Source: Rhodopirellula sp. SM50 (GTDB lineage Bacteria > Planctomycetota > Planctomycetia > Pirellulales > Pirellulaceae). Taken from it: a stretch of DNA of 48,017 bases. The notes beneath the pieces were generated by a model, which worked only from the letters and a program-made list of their open reading frames with translations, had not been told where the DNA came from and did no database searches. Position numbers and translations under genes: made by a program. Below, one piece after another: positions 1 through 9,386 of this stretch. The DNA lies in assembly GCF_002289565.1 (NCBI RefSeq), contig NZ_NTFY01000028.1, positions 1 to 48,017 of the forward strand, written 5' to 3'. Positions within the stretch are counted from its first letter, which is position 1; each line of letters starts with the position of its first letter.

Positions 1-245
1 TTCTTTCCCTGGGGTGGCGGTCACTCCGCTGCGCTCGTTCCCTGACCCCAGGCTATGTTGTTGATGCCCTTTGGGCAAATGCTGCGGAACGATTTCCGCC
101 TGAGATTCGGACCGGCTGCAACAATCAATTCCGCACAGCCCAGGCTCTGCCTCTTGGGGCCGCCGGCAGAGCCGTCGGTAGTGGCAAGCAGGATGCTTAC
201 CCCACTTCGATCTTGTTCCAAGGCGGAGCCTGGGAACGAGTTGTG
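1..245. repeat. Intergenic repeat C1, inverted copy of C2
   Basis: No gene is supported here. Bases 1-148 are a near-identical reverse complement of 20934-21081, with only scattered mismatches. The shared block contains the word CCCCAGGCTATGTT followed by a small hairpin around GCCCTTTGGGC. From about 150 to 245 the sequence carries further short inverted repeats: a GCCGCCGGC-type arm and a hairpin built on TTCCAAGGCGGAGCCTGGGAA-like arms near 218-240. Short ORFs in it are coincidental. The element may begin upstream of the window. Confidence 0.8.
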
Positions 246-250
246 AGCTC

Positions 251-2065
251 TCAGCTATTCTCTTTCGCGAAAGTTCGCATGTCGGATTCCAATGCCTCGA
301 GTCGCTGGCCGAGTTTCGCGGCGGCGGCGTCCAGGTCTTTTGACTCGCCGGCAGCCAATTTGGTGAACACATAGAGTTTGATCTTGGGTTCGGTGCCGCT
401 GGGACGTGCGGCCACATAGTTGCCTGCTTCGGCCAGGTCCATGATGATCAGGTTGCCGACCGGACCTTCCAGCGGCGATTGTTTCCCGGTGGTGGTGTTG
501 GTGGCGACGCTGTTGAGGTAATCGCGAACGCGTGTGACGGGGATCCCGGCCATCGACTTTGGCGGGGTTTCGCGGAACGCCTTCATCAGCCGTTGCATCG
601 CGGCCATCCCCTCGCTGCCTTCCATCACCAGGTTGATCAAGTATTCCTGGTGCAGTCCGTGGGTGCGATACAGTTCGGCCAAGTGGTCGTGCATCGACAC
701 GCCCCGTTGTTTTAGCTCGGCCGCCAATTCGCTGAGCAACATGCAGGCGACCGCGGCGTCTTTGTCGCGGCAATATTGACCGACCAAATACCCGTGCGAC
801 TCCTCGGTCCCGAAGACGAACTTGTCGGGGCCATTGGCGTCCATGGCTTCGGCGATGTACTTGAATCCGACCAACAGATCGCCGATACATTTGACGCCGT
901 AGCTGTCGCATAGGCTGCGGATCAGTTCCGTCGTGACCAGCGTTTTGACGACATAGTGATCGGCCGACAGCGTGCCCGCTTGTTTGCGTTTGCCCAAAAC
1001 GTAGTCGGCCAACAAGGCGCCGATTTGGTTTCCGTTGAACGTCCCCCACTCTGCCGTGGCGTCCATTGTTTTGGGAGCGGCGACACCCAATCGGTCGCAG
1101 TCTGGGTCGGTGGCCAGGATCAAGTCAAAGCCGTTGGCTTTGGCGTGGTCGATCGGGGCATCAAAGACCGCTTTATTTTCGGGGTTGGAAACGTGTCCGG
1201 GGACGTTGGGGAAGTCGCCGCTTTTTTCCTCGTGCGGGCCATAGACTTCGACCTCAGAAAAACCGTCGGCGGCCAGCAAAGGCATCACGGCTTCGGCGCC
1301 GACGCCGTGCAGCGGCGTGTACAGGATCCGAACGTCACGCGATCCTTCGAACGCCTGTTCGGAAGTGACTTTTAAGAACGCCTCGTCAATTTCTTGGGTG
1401 ATCATTTCGACGTTTCCGTCGGCCAGTGCCTGGTCGAAAGGCGTGACGCGAATTTCTTCGCAGCTCATTACCCTGTCGATGATCGCCTTGTCGTGCGGCG
1501 GCAGCACTTGGGCGCCGCTGGACCAATAGACTTTGACGGCGTTGTCGCTGGGCGGGTTGTGGCTGGCGGTGACCATGATGCCGCAATCGCACTGTTTGTA
1601 TCGGACCGCGTACGACAGCTGCGGCGTCGCACGGTAGTCGTCTAGGAAATACACTTTGAATCCTGCCGCGACCATGATGCCGGCGCACAGTTCGGCGAAG
1701 TGTCGCGATTTGTGCCGGGTGTCGTAGGCGATCACGCAGGACAGGTCTTTTTGGCCCTTGTGGTACTCGACGACGTAGTCGGCCAATCCCTGGGCACTTT
1801 CGCCGATCGTTCGGTCGTTGATGGCGTTGGAACCGATCGGGTACATCCGGCCGCGGCGGCCGCCGGTTCCGAACGGGATAATGGTCCAGAACGCATCGTC
1901 GAGCGCTTGCCACTTTTCCTCGGCGATCTCGGCGGCGACCTGATCGCGGTACAGTGCATAGCGATCCTCGGTCAGCCAACATTGGATGTTCTCGACGGCA
2001 GTTTCGCTCAGTTTTCCGTCGGACGAGGCTTGTTTTGCGGCGGCCAGGGCATCGGTAGCGTTCAT
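251..2065 (-). CDS. Phosphoglucomutase/phosphomannomutase family protein
   Basis: A 604-residue alpha-D-phosphohexomutase, probably cytosolic, interconverting hexose (or pentose) 1- and 6(5)-phosphates. All four active-site signatures are visible: the phosphoserine loop TASHNP at about residue 166-171, the metal loop DPDCDRLG in mid-protein, the sugar-specificity loop EESHG, and the C-terminal phosphate-binding RPSGTEPK. The length and the FGTGGRRG N-terminal motif fit the longer PGM2/PgcA-like branch rather than GlmM. The frame is open a further 44 codons upstream to 2197, but that stretch is basic and unlike the family, so I place the start at the ATG at 2065. It is divergent from a second phosphohexomutase at 2249. 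Exact substrate (glucose, mannose or pentose) cannot be read from sequence. Confidence 0.93.
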   Translation of the reverse strand: MNATDALAAAKQASSDGKLSETAVENIQCWLTEDRYALYRDQVAAEIAEEKWQALDDAFWTIIPFGTGGRRGRMYPIGSNAINDRTIGESAQGLADYVVEYHKGQKDLSCVIAYDTRHKSRHFAELCAGIMVAAGFKVYFLDDYRATPQLSYAVRYKQCDCGIMVTASHNPPSDNAVKVYWSSGAQVLPPHDKAIIDRVMSCEEIRVTPFDQALADGNVEMITQEIDEAFLKVTSEQAFEGSRDVRILYTPLHGVGAEAVMPLLAADGFSEVEVYGPHEEKSGDFPNVPGHVSNPENKAVFDAPIDHAKANGFDLILATDPDCDRLGVAAPKTMDATAEWGTFNGNQIGALLADYVLGKRKQAGTLSADHYVVKTLVTTELIRSLCDSYGVKCIGDLLVGFKYIAEAMDANGPDKFVFGTEESHGYLVGQYCRDKDAAVACMLLSELAAELKQRGVSMHDHLAELYRTHGLHQEYLINLVMEGSEGMAAMQRLMKAFRETPPKSMAGIPVTRVRDYLNSVATNTTTGKQSPLEGPVGNLIIMDLAEAGNYVAARPSGTEPKIKLYVFTKLAAGESKDLDAAAAKLGQRLEALESDMRTFAKENS

Positions 2066-2248
2066 CAAGAGGGTGCCTGTGTTGAAGGGGAGAGGCAAAA
2101 ACGTCTTCTTGTCGATTCTGTTGCTGGCGATTCTATTTGTTTTTTGATGTGCTTTGCAACGACCGGTTACCCGAATGACCGGTCGGTCAAGAGCCATGGG
2201 CGGTAACGGCGCCTTGTCCCGAATCTCTAGCGCAATCGGAACCTTTGG

Positions 2249-3589
2249 ATGAGCAATTTGATCATCAGTGTCAGCGGACTACGCGGAATTGTCGGCGAAA
2301 CATTGACGCCCGTGGTCGCGGGCAGCTTTGTGGCGGCCTTCGCGGCGGAATTGCCGGCGGGCAGCATCATCGTCGGACGAGACGGCCGCAGCAGCGGTCC
2401 GATGCTGCGGGACGCGATCGTCGCGTCGCTGCGGGCGTGCGGTCGCGATGTGATCGATGCCGATGTGGCGTCGACGCCGACCATCGGTGTGCTGGTGAAA
2501 AAAACGGGTGCCGCCGGAGCCGTCCAGATCTCCGCCAGCCATAACCCGCCGCCGTACAACGGCATCAAGCTGTTCGGCGGCGACGGGCGGGTCCTCGACG
2601 CGGTCACCGGCGCGAACATTCGTGATGCGTATCTCAGCGGGACCGCCGCCTGGTGTCCGTTCGACCAAATCGGTGACGCTCGAACGGAACCCGACCCGCA
2701 CGCGCCCCATTTGGAGTCGGTGCTGAAGACGGTGGACGTCGATGCGATCCGGGCGGCAAAGTTCCGCGTGCTGATCGACAGCAATCACGGGGCCGGAGGC
2801 TTGTTGGGCGTGCGACTGTTGACGGCGCTCGGTTGCGAGGTGACCGCATTGGGCGCGACACCCGACGGCCAATTTGAACATGTCCCCGAGCCGACCGCCG
2901 AGAATCTGGCCGGGGTCGCCGAAACGGTCGCACAGTCGGGATGCGTGGTGGGATTCTGCCAAGATCCCGACGCCGATCGGTTGGCGTTGATCGATGGCGA
3001 TGGACGCTACATCGGCGAAGAGTACACGTTGGCGCTGTGTGTTCAACGCGCGCTGGCTGATGATGCCACTCGCGGTCCGATTGTGATCAACGGGGCCACC
3101 AGCGGAATGAGCGAGCGTTTGGCCGCCGCGGCCGGGGTTCCCGCCTATCGCAGTGCCGTCGGGGAAGCCAACGTCGCCGACAAGATGATCGCCAGCAAGG
3201 CGACCTATGGCGGCGAAGGCAACGGCGGACCGATCGACCCGCGTGTCGGATACGTCCGCGATAGCTTTGTCGCCATGGCCCAGGTCTTGGATTTGATGGC
3301 GTCGACCGGAAAGTCGCTGGCGGAATTGGCCGATGCCCTGCCGAAACTGGCGATTTGTAAAGACAAAGCCGCGGTGTCGACCGATGGCTTACCGGAGCTT
3401 TTTCAGAAACTTCGCGAAAAATACGCCGATGCCAGCGCCGACCAGAGCGACGGGTTGCGTCTGGCCTGGCCCGATCGCTGGTTGCTGGTTCGCGGCAGCA
3501 ACACCGAACCGATCGTGCGGATGATCGCCGAAGCCGAGTCGGAAACCGACGCGCAAGCGTTGTGCGACGCGGCCAAGCGGCTGATCTGA
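2249..3589 (+). CDS. Phosphoglucosamine mutase/phosphomannomutase-like
   Basis: A 446-residue phosphohexomutase of the GlmM/ManB type. Visible motifs are the N-terminal SGLRGIVG, the phosphoserine loop SASHNP (Ser97), the metal loop DPDADR at about 239-244, the sugar loop GGEGNGG, and the C-terminal phosphate loop RGSNTEP. GlmM would make glucosamine-1-phosphate for peptidoglycan and LPS precursors; phosphomannomutase activity would feed exopolysaccharide. The sugar loop GEGNGG differs from the GEQSGH of canonical GlmM, so no gene symbol is assigned. The start is an ATG 183 bp from the divergent mutase start, leaving room for back-to-back promoters. The 3' end lies 5 bp from the convergent helix-hairpin-helix gene. 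Confidence 0.9.
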   Translation: MSNLIISVSGLRGIVGETLTPVVAGSFVAAFAAELPAGSIIVGRDGRSSGPMLRDAIVASLRACGRDVIDADVASTPTIGVLVKKTGAAGAVQISASHNPPPYNGIKLFGGDGRVLDAVTGANIRDAYLSGTAAWCPFDQIGDARTEPDPHAPHLESVLKTVDVDAIRAAKFRVLIDSNHGAGGLLGVRLLTALGCEVTALGATPDGQFEHVPEPTAENLAGVAETVAQSGCVVGFCQDPDADRLALIDGDGRYIGEEYTLALCVQRALADDATRGPIVINGATSGMSERLAAAAGVPAYRSAVGEANVADKMIASKATYGGEGNGGPIDPRVGYVRDSFVAMAQVLDLMASTGKSLAELADALPKLAICKDKAAVSTDGLPELFQKLREKYADASADQSDGLRLAWPDRWLLVRGSNTEPIVRMIAEAESETDAQALCDAAKRLI

Positions 3590-3594
3590 AGCTC

Positions 3595-4005
3595 CTATCG
3601 CTCGGCGACGAGCGTTTCCTGCTGCGGTGTGTTTACATCGGCGATCGGACGGCAGTGCGGCGAGATTTCTTGGATCGTTTTGGGGCCGATCCCGGGCACG
3701 CGCCGAAGATCGTCGAGCGAGAGAAAGGGCCCGTTCGTTTCGCGGTCCTCCAAGATCCGCCGGGCGGTCGTTGGTCCGACGCCCGGCAGCAGCATCAGTT
3801 CCGCCTCGGCGGCCTGATTGAGATCGACTTGGAAGGTTTGCAGAGTGACGGGGGGCTCGTCTCGGTGACGACCTCGGGAAGCGGAACCGGACCAAAACGC
3901 CGCGCAGCCGATCGCGATGATTGCCACGAACGACAGCGTACGGGCGGCGTTCTGAATCGTCGGATGCAGCAGCGAGGGTAAACTGCTGTCGGTTTCTGCG
4001 GTCAT
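3595..4005 (-). CDS. Membrane-anchored helix-hairpin-helix (ComEA-like) protein
   Basis: A 136-residue protein with one N-terminal membrane segment (TLSFVAIIAIGCAAFW) followed by a soluble region. That region begins VDLNQAAEAELMLLPGVGPTTARRI and holds a second GPFLSLDDLRRVPGIG hairpin. This is the tandem HhH layout of ComEA/competence-type DNA-binding proteins, so a periplasmic, membrane-tethered DNA-binding role is likely by family. The frame is open upstream to 4113, but an AAGGTGG ribosome-binding site sits 6 bp before the ATG at 4005, which decides the start. It is convergent with the phosphohexomutase and divergent from nadC. No other competence genes are in view, so a role in DNA uptake is only inferred. 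Confidence 0.85.
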   Translation of the reverse strand: MTAETDSSLPSLLHPTIQNAARTLSFVAIIAIGCAAFWSGSASRGRHRDEPPVTLQTFQVDLNQAAEAELMLLPGVGPTTARRILEDRETNGPFLSLDDLRRVPGIGPKTIQEISPHCRPIADVNTPQQETLVAER

Positions 4006-4206
4006 CGTCGTCCACCTTTTTGGGCGTCTTTCTGGACGCGTCCCAGGGCGCCTGCTTGGACGCCGCGGCGGTGTCGCGTTAGAGTTTCCGCCACCGCCTT
4101 CATGTTTTTGCATCGTTGCGCGAGCCGCAAGACGCCAGGGGTGGTCTGCGGTCGACTTTCACGAAATAGATGTTGCTAGCGTTTTTCCCACACCCACCCA
4201 ACCGCC

Positions 4207-5136
4207 ATGTCCGATTACGTTACCGTCACCGCCGATTCGTCTGTTGAGAACGACACCCGCTTGCTGGTTCGACTGGCGATCGCCGAGGACCTCAGCGATT
4301 CGGTCGACTGGACCAGTGTTTGCATGGTCGATGATGAGCAAAGTGGCGGGTGTGAAATCGTGCCACGGGAATCGGGCGTCTGTGCCGGGTTGGCGATCTT
4401 GCCGTGGATCGTGGAGGAGTTCGAAGCCGACCTGGAGTTGGAAGTGCTCTCGGAGGATGGTAGCGCGTTGATTCCCGGACAAGCGATCGCGCGGTTGCGT
4501 GGGAATGTCCGCGATTTGTTGACCAGTGAACGGACCATCTTGAATTTACTGTCCCGTCTGTGCGGCGTGGCGACGCAAGCCAAAACGTATGTCGATGCGA
4601 TCGCCGGGGCAAAGGCGTCAGTGTATGACACCCGGAAAACGACGCCCGGTTGGCGGTTGTTGGAAAAGTATGCGGTGGTTTGTGGCGGCGGTCGCAATCA
4701 TCGTCGCGGGCTGTACGACGGTTTTTTGATCAAGGACAACCACTTGCAGCTCGGTGGTACTGCAGGTCAGCCGATGTCGCCTCGGGAAGCGGTCGAAAAA
4801 GCGTTGAAGTGGCGTGGCGGCCAAGTCCAGCGGATGACGGCCCCGTCGATCGTCGAGATCGAAGTCGACACGTTGGATCAATTGCGTGATGTTCTGTCGG
4901 CCGGCCCCGACATCGTCTTGATCGACAATTTTTCGCTCGATGACATTCGAGCCGCCGTCGCGCTTCGCGATCAATTGAATCCCAAGGTCGAATTGGAAGT
5001 TTCCGGGAACGTCACGATCGACACGATCGCTGCCATCGCTGCGACCGGTGTGGAACGCATCAGCAGCGGCGCGTTGACGCACCAAGCGACGTCGTTGGAC
5101 CTGGGGCTGGATTGGTACGACGCAGCCGCGAGCTAG
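4207..5136 (+). CDS. nadC: Nicotinate-nucleotide pyrophosphorylase (carboxylating)
   Basis: Quinolinate phosphoribosyltransferase, 309 residues, the normal family length. It converts quinolinate and PRPP to nicotinate mononucleotide, CO2 and PPi in de novo NAD synthesis. Signatures seen in order: TSERTILNLL (107-116), DTRKTTPGWR (141-150), GGGRNHRRGLYDGFLIKDNH (160-179), EIEVD, DIVLIDNF, and LEVSGNVTIDTI with GVERISSGALTH near the C-terminus. These cover the quinolinate- and PRPP-binding Arg/Lys/His residues and the acidic metal-binding residues of the type II PRTase barrel. nadA and nadB are not in the window. The ATG start has no obvious Shine-Dalgarno sequence, as for many genes here. Confidence 0.97.
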   Translation: MSDYVTVTADSSVENDTRLLVRLAIAEDLSDSVDWTSVCMVDDEQSGGCEIVPRESGVCAGLAILPWIVEEFEADLELEVLSEDGSALIPGQAIARLRGNVRDLLTSERTILNLLSRLCGVATQAKTYVDAIAGAKASVYDTRKTTPGWRLLEKYAVVCGGGRNHRRGLYDGFLIKDNHLQLGGTAGQPMSPREAVEKALKWRGGQVQRMTAPSIVEIEVDTLDQLRDVLSAGPDIVLIDNFSLDDIRAAVALRDQLNPKVELEVSGNVTIDTIAAIAATGVERISSGALTHQATSLDLGLDWYDAAAS

Positions 5137-5202
5137 GCTTCGAAACGAGACTCCGATCGGGTCTCGTTTCGATACGCCGCCCCCGTCCTGACCACGCTCC
5201 CC

Positions 5203-6672
5203 ATGCCTGACCGTTCTTTCGACAAACACTCGTCCATCGCGGGTGAACGCCACCCGTTGGATTTGCTGCAACCGACCCTCGATGCGTTCTCCATTTTGGG
5301 CTCGCTGTATGCGGTCAAAATCGTGGCGCGAGGCTGGATGGATGATGCGGGTATCGTGCTCGGCTTACTGGCCGTGATTATTTTCTTGATCCTGTCCAAG
5401 ATCACCGGGCTGGCGCGAACGCGTGACCGTGGCAACGCGGACTATGAAATCACCGCCATCATGATCACTTGGGTGATGACGGTGATGTCACTGACGGTGA
5501 TCGGATTTGCGACGCGCTATGGGGAGGTGTTTGCCCGCAGCGTGATGTTCACCTGGGCGATTCTGGCGCCGATGATGGTCGCGCTTAGCCGGATGCTGTT
5601 ACGGATTGTCCAACAGTCGGCCAAACGTCGGGGATACGGGACACGTCGCGTGGCGATCGCCGGGCTCAACACGCTCGGTCGACAAACGGCCCAGAACATC
5701 GATGCCGAGCCCGCACTCGGGTTCAACTTGGTCGGATTCTTTGACGATCGCGTCGAAGACCGCCCTTCGCTGTCCGTTTCAGATATGAAAGACAAACTCG
5801 GCGCAGACAGCTGCGGCGGCGAGTCACACGACGAGGCGACTCTGTCGGGAAACTTGAGCGAATTGGTCGATCAATGTCGCGCCGGACAGATCGACACCGT
5901 GATGGTGACCTTGCCGATGCGTGCCGAAGATCGCATCCGATACCTGCTGGACCAACTCAGCGATTCGACGGTCTCGGTCTACATCGTTCCCGATTTCTTC
6001 GTGTTCGAATTGCTGCACTCTCGCTGGACCAACATGGGCGGCTTGCCCGCGGTCAGCGTGTTCGAGAACCCGTTGTTCGGCGTCGATGGCGCCTTGAAAC
6101 GCATCGCCGACGTGGCGATCGCGTCGGCGGGCTTGCTGGTCGCGGCGATTCCCATGATGTTGATTGCAATCGGAATCAAGCTGACCAGTAAAGGGCCCGT
6201 GTTCTTCCGACAAAAACGATATGGTTTGGACGGGAAAGAGATTCTGGTTTGGAAGTTTCGCTCGATGCGGACGTGCGACAACGGGCCGGTCGTCAAGCAA
6301 GCGACCAAGGGAGATCCACGCATCACACCGCTGGGCGGCATCTTGCGCAAATCCAGTTTGGACGAGTTGCCGCAACTGTTCAACGTGATCGAAGGCACGA
6401 TGTCATTGGTCGGACCACGGCCCCACGCGACCGCCCACAACGAACAGTATCGAGGATTGATTCGCGGCTACATGCTGCGGCACAAGGTCAAGCCGGGCAT
6501 CACCGGGCTGGCACAGGTCAACGGGTGCCGCGGCGAGACCGAGACGATCGAAAAGATGGAGCAGCGGATCCAATGGGACCACCAATACATCCGACGCTGG
6601 TCGATGTGGCTGGATCTGAAGATTCTGTTCAAGACCGTGCTGGTGGTCTGGAAACAGGACACCGCGTATTGA
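5203..6672 (+). CDS. Polyprenyl-phosphate sugar-1-phosphate transferase
   Basis: An exopolysaccharide-type polyprenyl glycosylphosphotransferase (WcaJ/WbaP class), 489 residues. It should transfer a sugar-1-phosphate from a nucleotide sugar to undecaprenyl phosphate at the inner membrane, starting repeat-unit synthesis. The N-terminus has several hydrophobic segments (about residues 20-150). A Rossmann-like domain follows, beginning RRVAIAGLNTLGRQ. The C-terminal catalytic domain starts with a membrane helix (VAIASAGLLVAAIPMMLIAI) and carries GPVFFRQKRYG, WKFRSMR, SLDELPQ, SLVGPRPH and KPGITGLAQVNG, all family hallmarks. It is 66 bp downstream of nadC. The following TPR-methyltransferase gene might act on the same glycan, but nothing proves this. 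Confidence 0.93.
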   Translation: MPDRSFDKHSSIAGERHPLDLLQPTLDAFSILGSLYAVKIVARGWMDDAGIVLGLLAVIIFLILSKITGLARTRDRGNADYEITAIMITWVMTVMSLTVIGFATRYGEVFARSVMFTWAILAPMMVALSRMLLRIVQQSAKRRGYGTRRVAIAGLNTLGRQTAQNIDAEPALGFNLVGFFDDRVEDRPSLSVSDMKDKLGADSCGGESHDEATLSGNLSELVDQCRAGQIDTVMVTLPMRAEDRIRYLLDQLSDSTVSVYIVPDFFVFELLHSRWTNMGGLPAVSVFENPLFGVDGALKRIADVAIASAGLLVAAIPMMLIAIGIKLTSKGPVFFRQKRYGLDGKEILVWKFRSMRTCDNGPVVKQATKGDPRITPLGGILRKSSLDELPQLFNVIEGTMSLVGPRPHATAHNEQYRGLIRGYMLRHKVKPGITGLAQVNGCRGETETIEKMEQRIQWDHQYIRRWSMWLDLKILFKTVLVVWKQDTAY

Positions 6673-6706
6673 CGCGATGTCAGCAACGCGGATTTTTATC
6701 GGCCTG

Positions 6707-6802
6707 AGGGTGTTAGCGGAACGGCGCGAGCCGTCCGGTTTCGGCTCTGAAATACGTTAAACCACCCAGGGCTCGCGCCCTGCCGCTAATCAATGACACC
6801 CT
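6707..6802. repeat. Palindromic repeat A1 (degenerate)
   Basis: An imperfect palindrome between two + strand genes. Outer arms are AGGGTGT at the left and ACACCCT at the right. Inner arms are TTAGCGG with GGCGCGAGCC and GGGCTCGCGCCCTGCCGCTAA. The inner arms match the better-preserved copies at 10539-10674 and 20794-20931, while the outer arms differ from copy to copy. A terminator role for the upstream gene is possible but there is no T-run. Confidence 0.75.
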
Positions 6803-6875
6803 GGTAGGGGATCCCCCCCTGTCGCCGAAAGCTTTGCTACACTGACCTCTGGAGCCAGATCGACTACACCGTCAA

Positions 6876-8210
6876 GTGAGTTTTGCTGTGGCAATATCGG
6901 AACCGTCTTTGGCGTCGGCAATTGAATCCTTGGGACAAGGTGATTTCACGGAGGCGGAAAGCATTTGCAATCGCCTGCGGACAACCGATCCCGACAACGC
7001 CAAAGTCTGGCACCTGTCGGGAATCGTGTACGCTCAGCAGAGCGAATTGGCCGAGGCGACCGAGTGCTTTCAGAAAGCGATTCAGCTCCGCGACGATGTC
7101 GCGATCTATCACTACAACCTCGGCCTGGCCTGTCAAAACCTGATGGACCGTGACGGAGCGCTGCAAGCGTATCGCGCCGCGGTGGCGATCCAACCGAAGT
7201 TTCTCGAAGCCCAGAACAACTTAGGGAATTGTCTCAACGACCTCGGCGAAACCAGCGCTGCGGTCGATCATTTTCGGGAGCTCGGAAACGAGTTTCCAGG
7301 CGAGAGTATCGTTCACTACAACTTGGCCAACGTCTTGCAGGATGCGGGCGAGTACAACGATTCGATCGCAGCGTTTCGACGGGCGATCGAGTTGGATCCA
7401 GATTTCGCCAGCGCACGCGAAAACCTCGGCCGCGCACTCTCAGACGTCACCCGATATGACGAAGCGTTGGAGGTGTGGAGGGCGTGGTTGGAACATGATC
7501 CTGACAATGCCGTCGCGCGACACATGGTCGCTTCGATCACCGGCGAAGGGGCGCCCGAGCGATGTGACGACGATTACGTCCGCGAGACCTTCGACGAGAA
7601 CTTTGCCAAGTCCTACGAGAAACAATTGCAGCGAATCCAATACCGGGTGCCGGAGTTGGTGGCCCAAGCGATCCAGTCGAGCGGAATCGATGGCAGTGAC
7701 CTGGACGTGCTGGATGCCGGATGTGGCACCGGTTTGTGTGCCGAGGCGTTGCGACCGTTGGCTCGGCATCTGGTCGGCGTCGATCTGTCCGACGACATGT
7801 TGCAAGAAGCCAAGAAGCGGAACACCTACGACGAGCTTTACGAGCGTGAGTTGACGCAGTTTCTGATGTCCGGCGCCGGTCCCTTTGACTTGATCGTTTG
7901 CGGCGACACGCTGTGCTACTTCGGAGAGCTTGGTGAGGTCTTGTTAGGGTTTTTTAGTTGTTTGAAAACGCAAGGGAAACTGATCTTTACCGTCGAGCGA
8001 TACCAAGCAGGGGATGATGTGGACGACGGCGAATTGGTCGACACCAAACCGCACGAACTTCAACCCAACGGAAGGTATCGTCACACCGAGTCTTACGTTC
8101 GACAGATGCTCGATGACGCTGGGCTTTCCATCATCAGGATCGAATCAGGCACGTTGCGAATGGAGCGAGGTCGTGAAGTCACCGGGTTGATTGTGGCGGC
8201 TAGTCGCTAG
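6876..8210 (+). CDS. TPR-repeat/class I SAM methyltransferase fusion
   Basis: A 444-residue two-part protein. Residues 1-215 form about six tetratricopeptide repeats (for example VWHLSGIVYAQQSELAEATE, HYNLGLACQNLMDRDGALQA, NNLGNCLNDLGETSAA). Residues 216-444 form a class I methyltransferase with SAM motif I DAGCGTG at 280-286, the acidic motif II GVDLS at 301-305, and FDLIVCGDTLCYF as motif IV. The arrangement matches the 'TPR domain-containing class I SAM-dependent methyltransferase' family; the substrate is unknown. The start is GTG at 6876. It follows the sugar transferase across a gap filled by repeat A1, so co-transcription is uncertain. Confidence 0.88.
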   Translation: MSFAVAISEPSLASAIESLGQGDFTEAESICNRLRTTDPDNAKVWHLSGIVYAQQSELAEATECFQKAIQLRDDVAIYHYNLGLACQNLMDRDGALQAYRAAVAIQPKFLEAQNNLGNCLNDLGETSAAVDHFRELGNEFPGESIVHYNLANVLQDAGEYNDSIAAFRRAIELDPDFASARENLGRALSDVTRYDEALEVWRAWLEHDPDNAVARHMVASITGEGAPERCDDDYVRETFDENFAKSYEKQLQRIQYRVPELVAQAIQSSGIDGSDLDVLDAGCGTGLCAEALRPLARHLVGVDLSDDMLQEAKKRNTYDELYERELTQFLMSGAGPFDLIVCGDTLCYFGELGEVLLGFFSCLKTQGKLIFTVERYQAGDDVDDGELVDTKPHELQPNGRYRHTESYVRQMLDDAGLSIIRIESGTLRMERGREVTGLIVAASR

Positions 8211-8281
8211 TGCTCTGGCGACGTTCAATTTTGCGGTTGCGTTGGTCGAGCGGAAAAGGGGGCGGGCTGTACTTGCGGAGC

Positions 8282-8422
8282 GATGAAATGCCCACTGAGC
8301 CCACGGATAGCAGCGCGAACCCACGGATTTTTGCACCCTGTCATCCGTGGGTTCGCGCTTGCTATCCGTGGGTATCATTCTCGATCGTTCGCCCGGTCAA
8401 ATTGCTGGAGTGCTTCGTCCAG
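8282..8422. repeat. Palindromic repeat B1
   Basis: A roughly 140-bp element whose second copy is B2 (18563-18704). It starts GATGAAATG and contains long inverted arms: CCACGGATAGCAGCGCGAA and TTCGCGCTTGCTATCCGTGG, with an inner repeat around CCCACGGATTT/CATCCGTGGG. It ends with AATTGCTGGAGT and GTCCAG, shared with B2. Conservation extends beyond the hairpin, so it is a discrete mobile or MITE-like unit. No gene is supported in 8211-8651; outside this element I see nothing specific. Confidence 0.85.
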
Positions 8423-8651
8423 ATTGAGTCTAAGGGTTGAAGCACGAGACCGCCGTTCTCGGCGACGTCGATACACGATGATCTGCGAAGCCGGTGTACC
8501 CCAGCCAGTTCGACGGACAACACCTGTTCTAGAGAGGGGGTGATTCAACTGGAACGCATTTCTCACGATTCTCTGCAGTCAGATCCTAGCTGGAGGAAAT
8601 CCCCACGAGTATTCTAGATGCCCTCTTCTAGCCCATCACGCGGATCTTGAG

Positions 8652-9332
8652 ATGATTTGTAGCACCCATCGTTCATTCACCGCCTTCATCGCGGTGGCAG
8701 CGTTTCTCAGCTGGACTGTCTCCGCAGCGAATCAATCGCACGCTGCGATCGTTCATGACGAAGGGATTCATGGCGAACTCTCCAACGACAATCTGGCCCC
8801 AACCGTTTTGAATTTCACTATCGGTGAAAACACGGTGATCGGCGATGTGGCCAATGCTCGCGGATTCCTGGCCAACACCGACGTCTTTAGTTTCGTGGTG
8901 CCTAACGGTGCCGTATGGGATTCGCTGATTCTCACCGACTATCGCGATAACAGCCCGAACAAAGACAACGCGGCATTCCTTGCCATCGACGACTCCGACT
9001 CGTTCCCGTATGACAGTTTCGGACTGGACGAAATCAATAACGCGAATCCGGCCTTTCCTGCAGATGCCTTCATCGGGGGAACAACATTTGGCGGTGGTGG
9101 GCCAACCAATCCGGACGTGGGTCGGGATCTTCTGCCGCGCGCGGCCAATGTTGTCGGTGCCGGGTACACGACCCCGTTGCCTAGCGGTAACTACACCATC
9201 TACATCCAGCAGACCGATGCAGCGACCGGTTATACGCTGACGGTCAACTTGGTCAGCGCGATCCCTGAGCCGAGTTCGGCGACGGTGCTGATGTTGGTCG
9301 GTGCCGCCGTTGTGATGCGCAGGCGTCGTTAA
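8652..9332 (+). CDS. PEP-CTERM sorting-signal protein
   Basis: A 226-residue exported protein. The N-terminal signal peptide (TAFIAVAAFLSWTVSA) ends near residue 26. The C-terminus is a textbook PEP-CTERM tripartite signal: IPEPSS, a hydrophobic helix (ATVLMLVGAAVVM) and a terminal arginine cluster RRRR. By family, such proteins are processed by an exosortase and delivered to the cell surface or extracellular matrix; no exosortase gene is in the window. The middle region is Asp/Asn-rich and beta-like, with no domain I can name beyond resemblance to secreted 'DVFSF' pre-peptidase-type folds. It stands alone between repeat B1 and a convergent lipoprotein gene. Confidence 0.9.
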   Translation: MICSTHRSFTAFIAVAAFLSWTVSAANQSHAAIVHDEGIHGELSNDNLAPTVLNFTIGENTVIGDVANARGFLANTDVFSFVVPNGAVWDSLILTDYRDNSPNKDNAAFLAIDDSDSFPYDSFGLDEINNANPAFPADAFIGGTTFGGGGPTNPDVGRDLLPRAANVVGAGYTTPLPSGNYTIYIQQTDAATGYTLTVNLVSAIPEPSSATVLMLVGAAVVMRRRR

Positions 9333-9386
9333 ACGCGATCGGTCGCGTTTGTCCAACCCACTCTACAACTGTTGAATCAGCCGCGA

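Noticed and set aside
251..1049. Second minus-strand frame of 264 codons within the phosphohexomutase gene
   Set aside because: An Arg-rich shadow frame; the overlapping frame has all catalytic motifs.
3562..3981. 139-codon frame opposite the helix-hairpin-helix gene
   Set aside because: No motif; antisense to a gene with membrane helix and HhH motifs and a good ribosome-binding site.
8210..8543. Short frames of 63-86 codons between the methyltransferase and PEP-CTERM genes
   Set aside because: They cover repeat B1 and have no start signals or recognisable composition.
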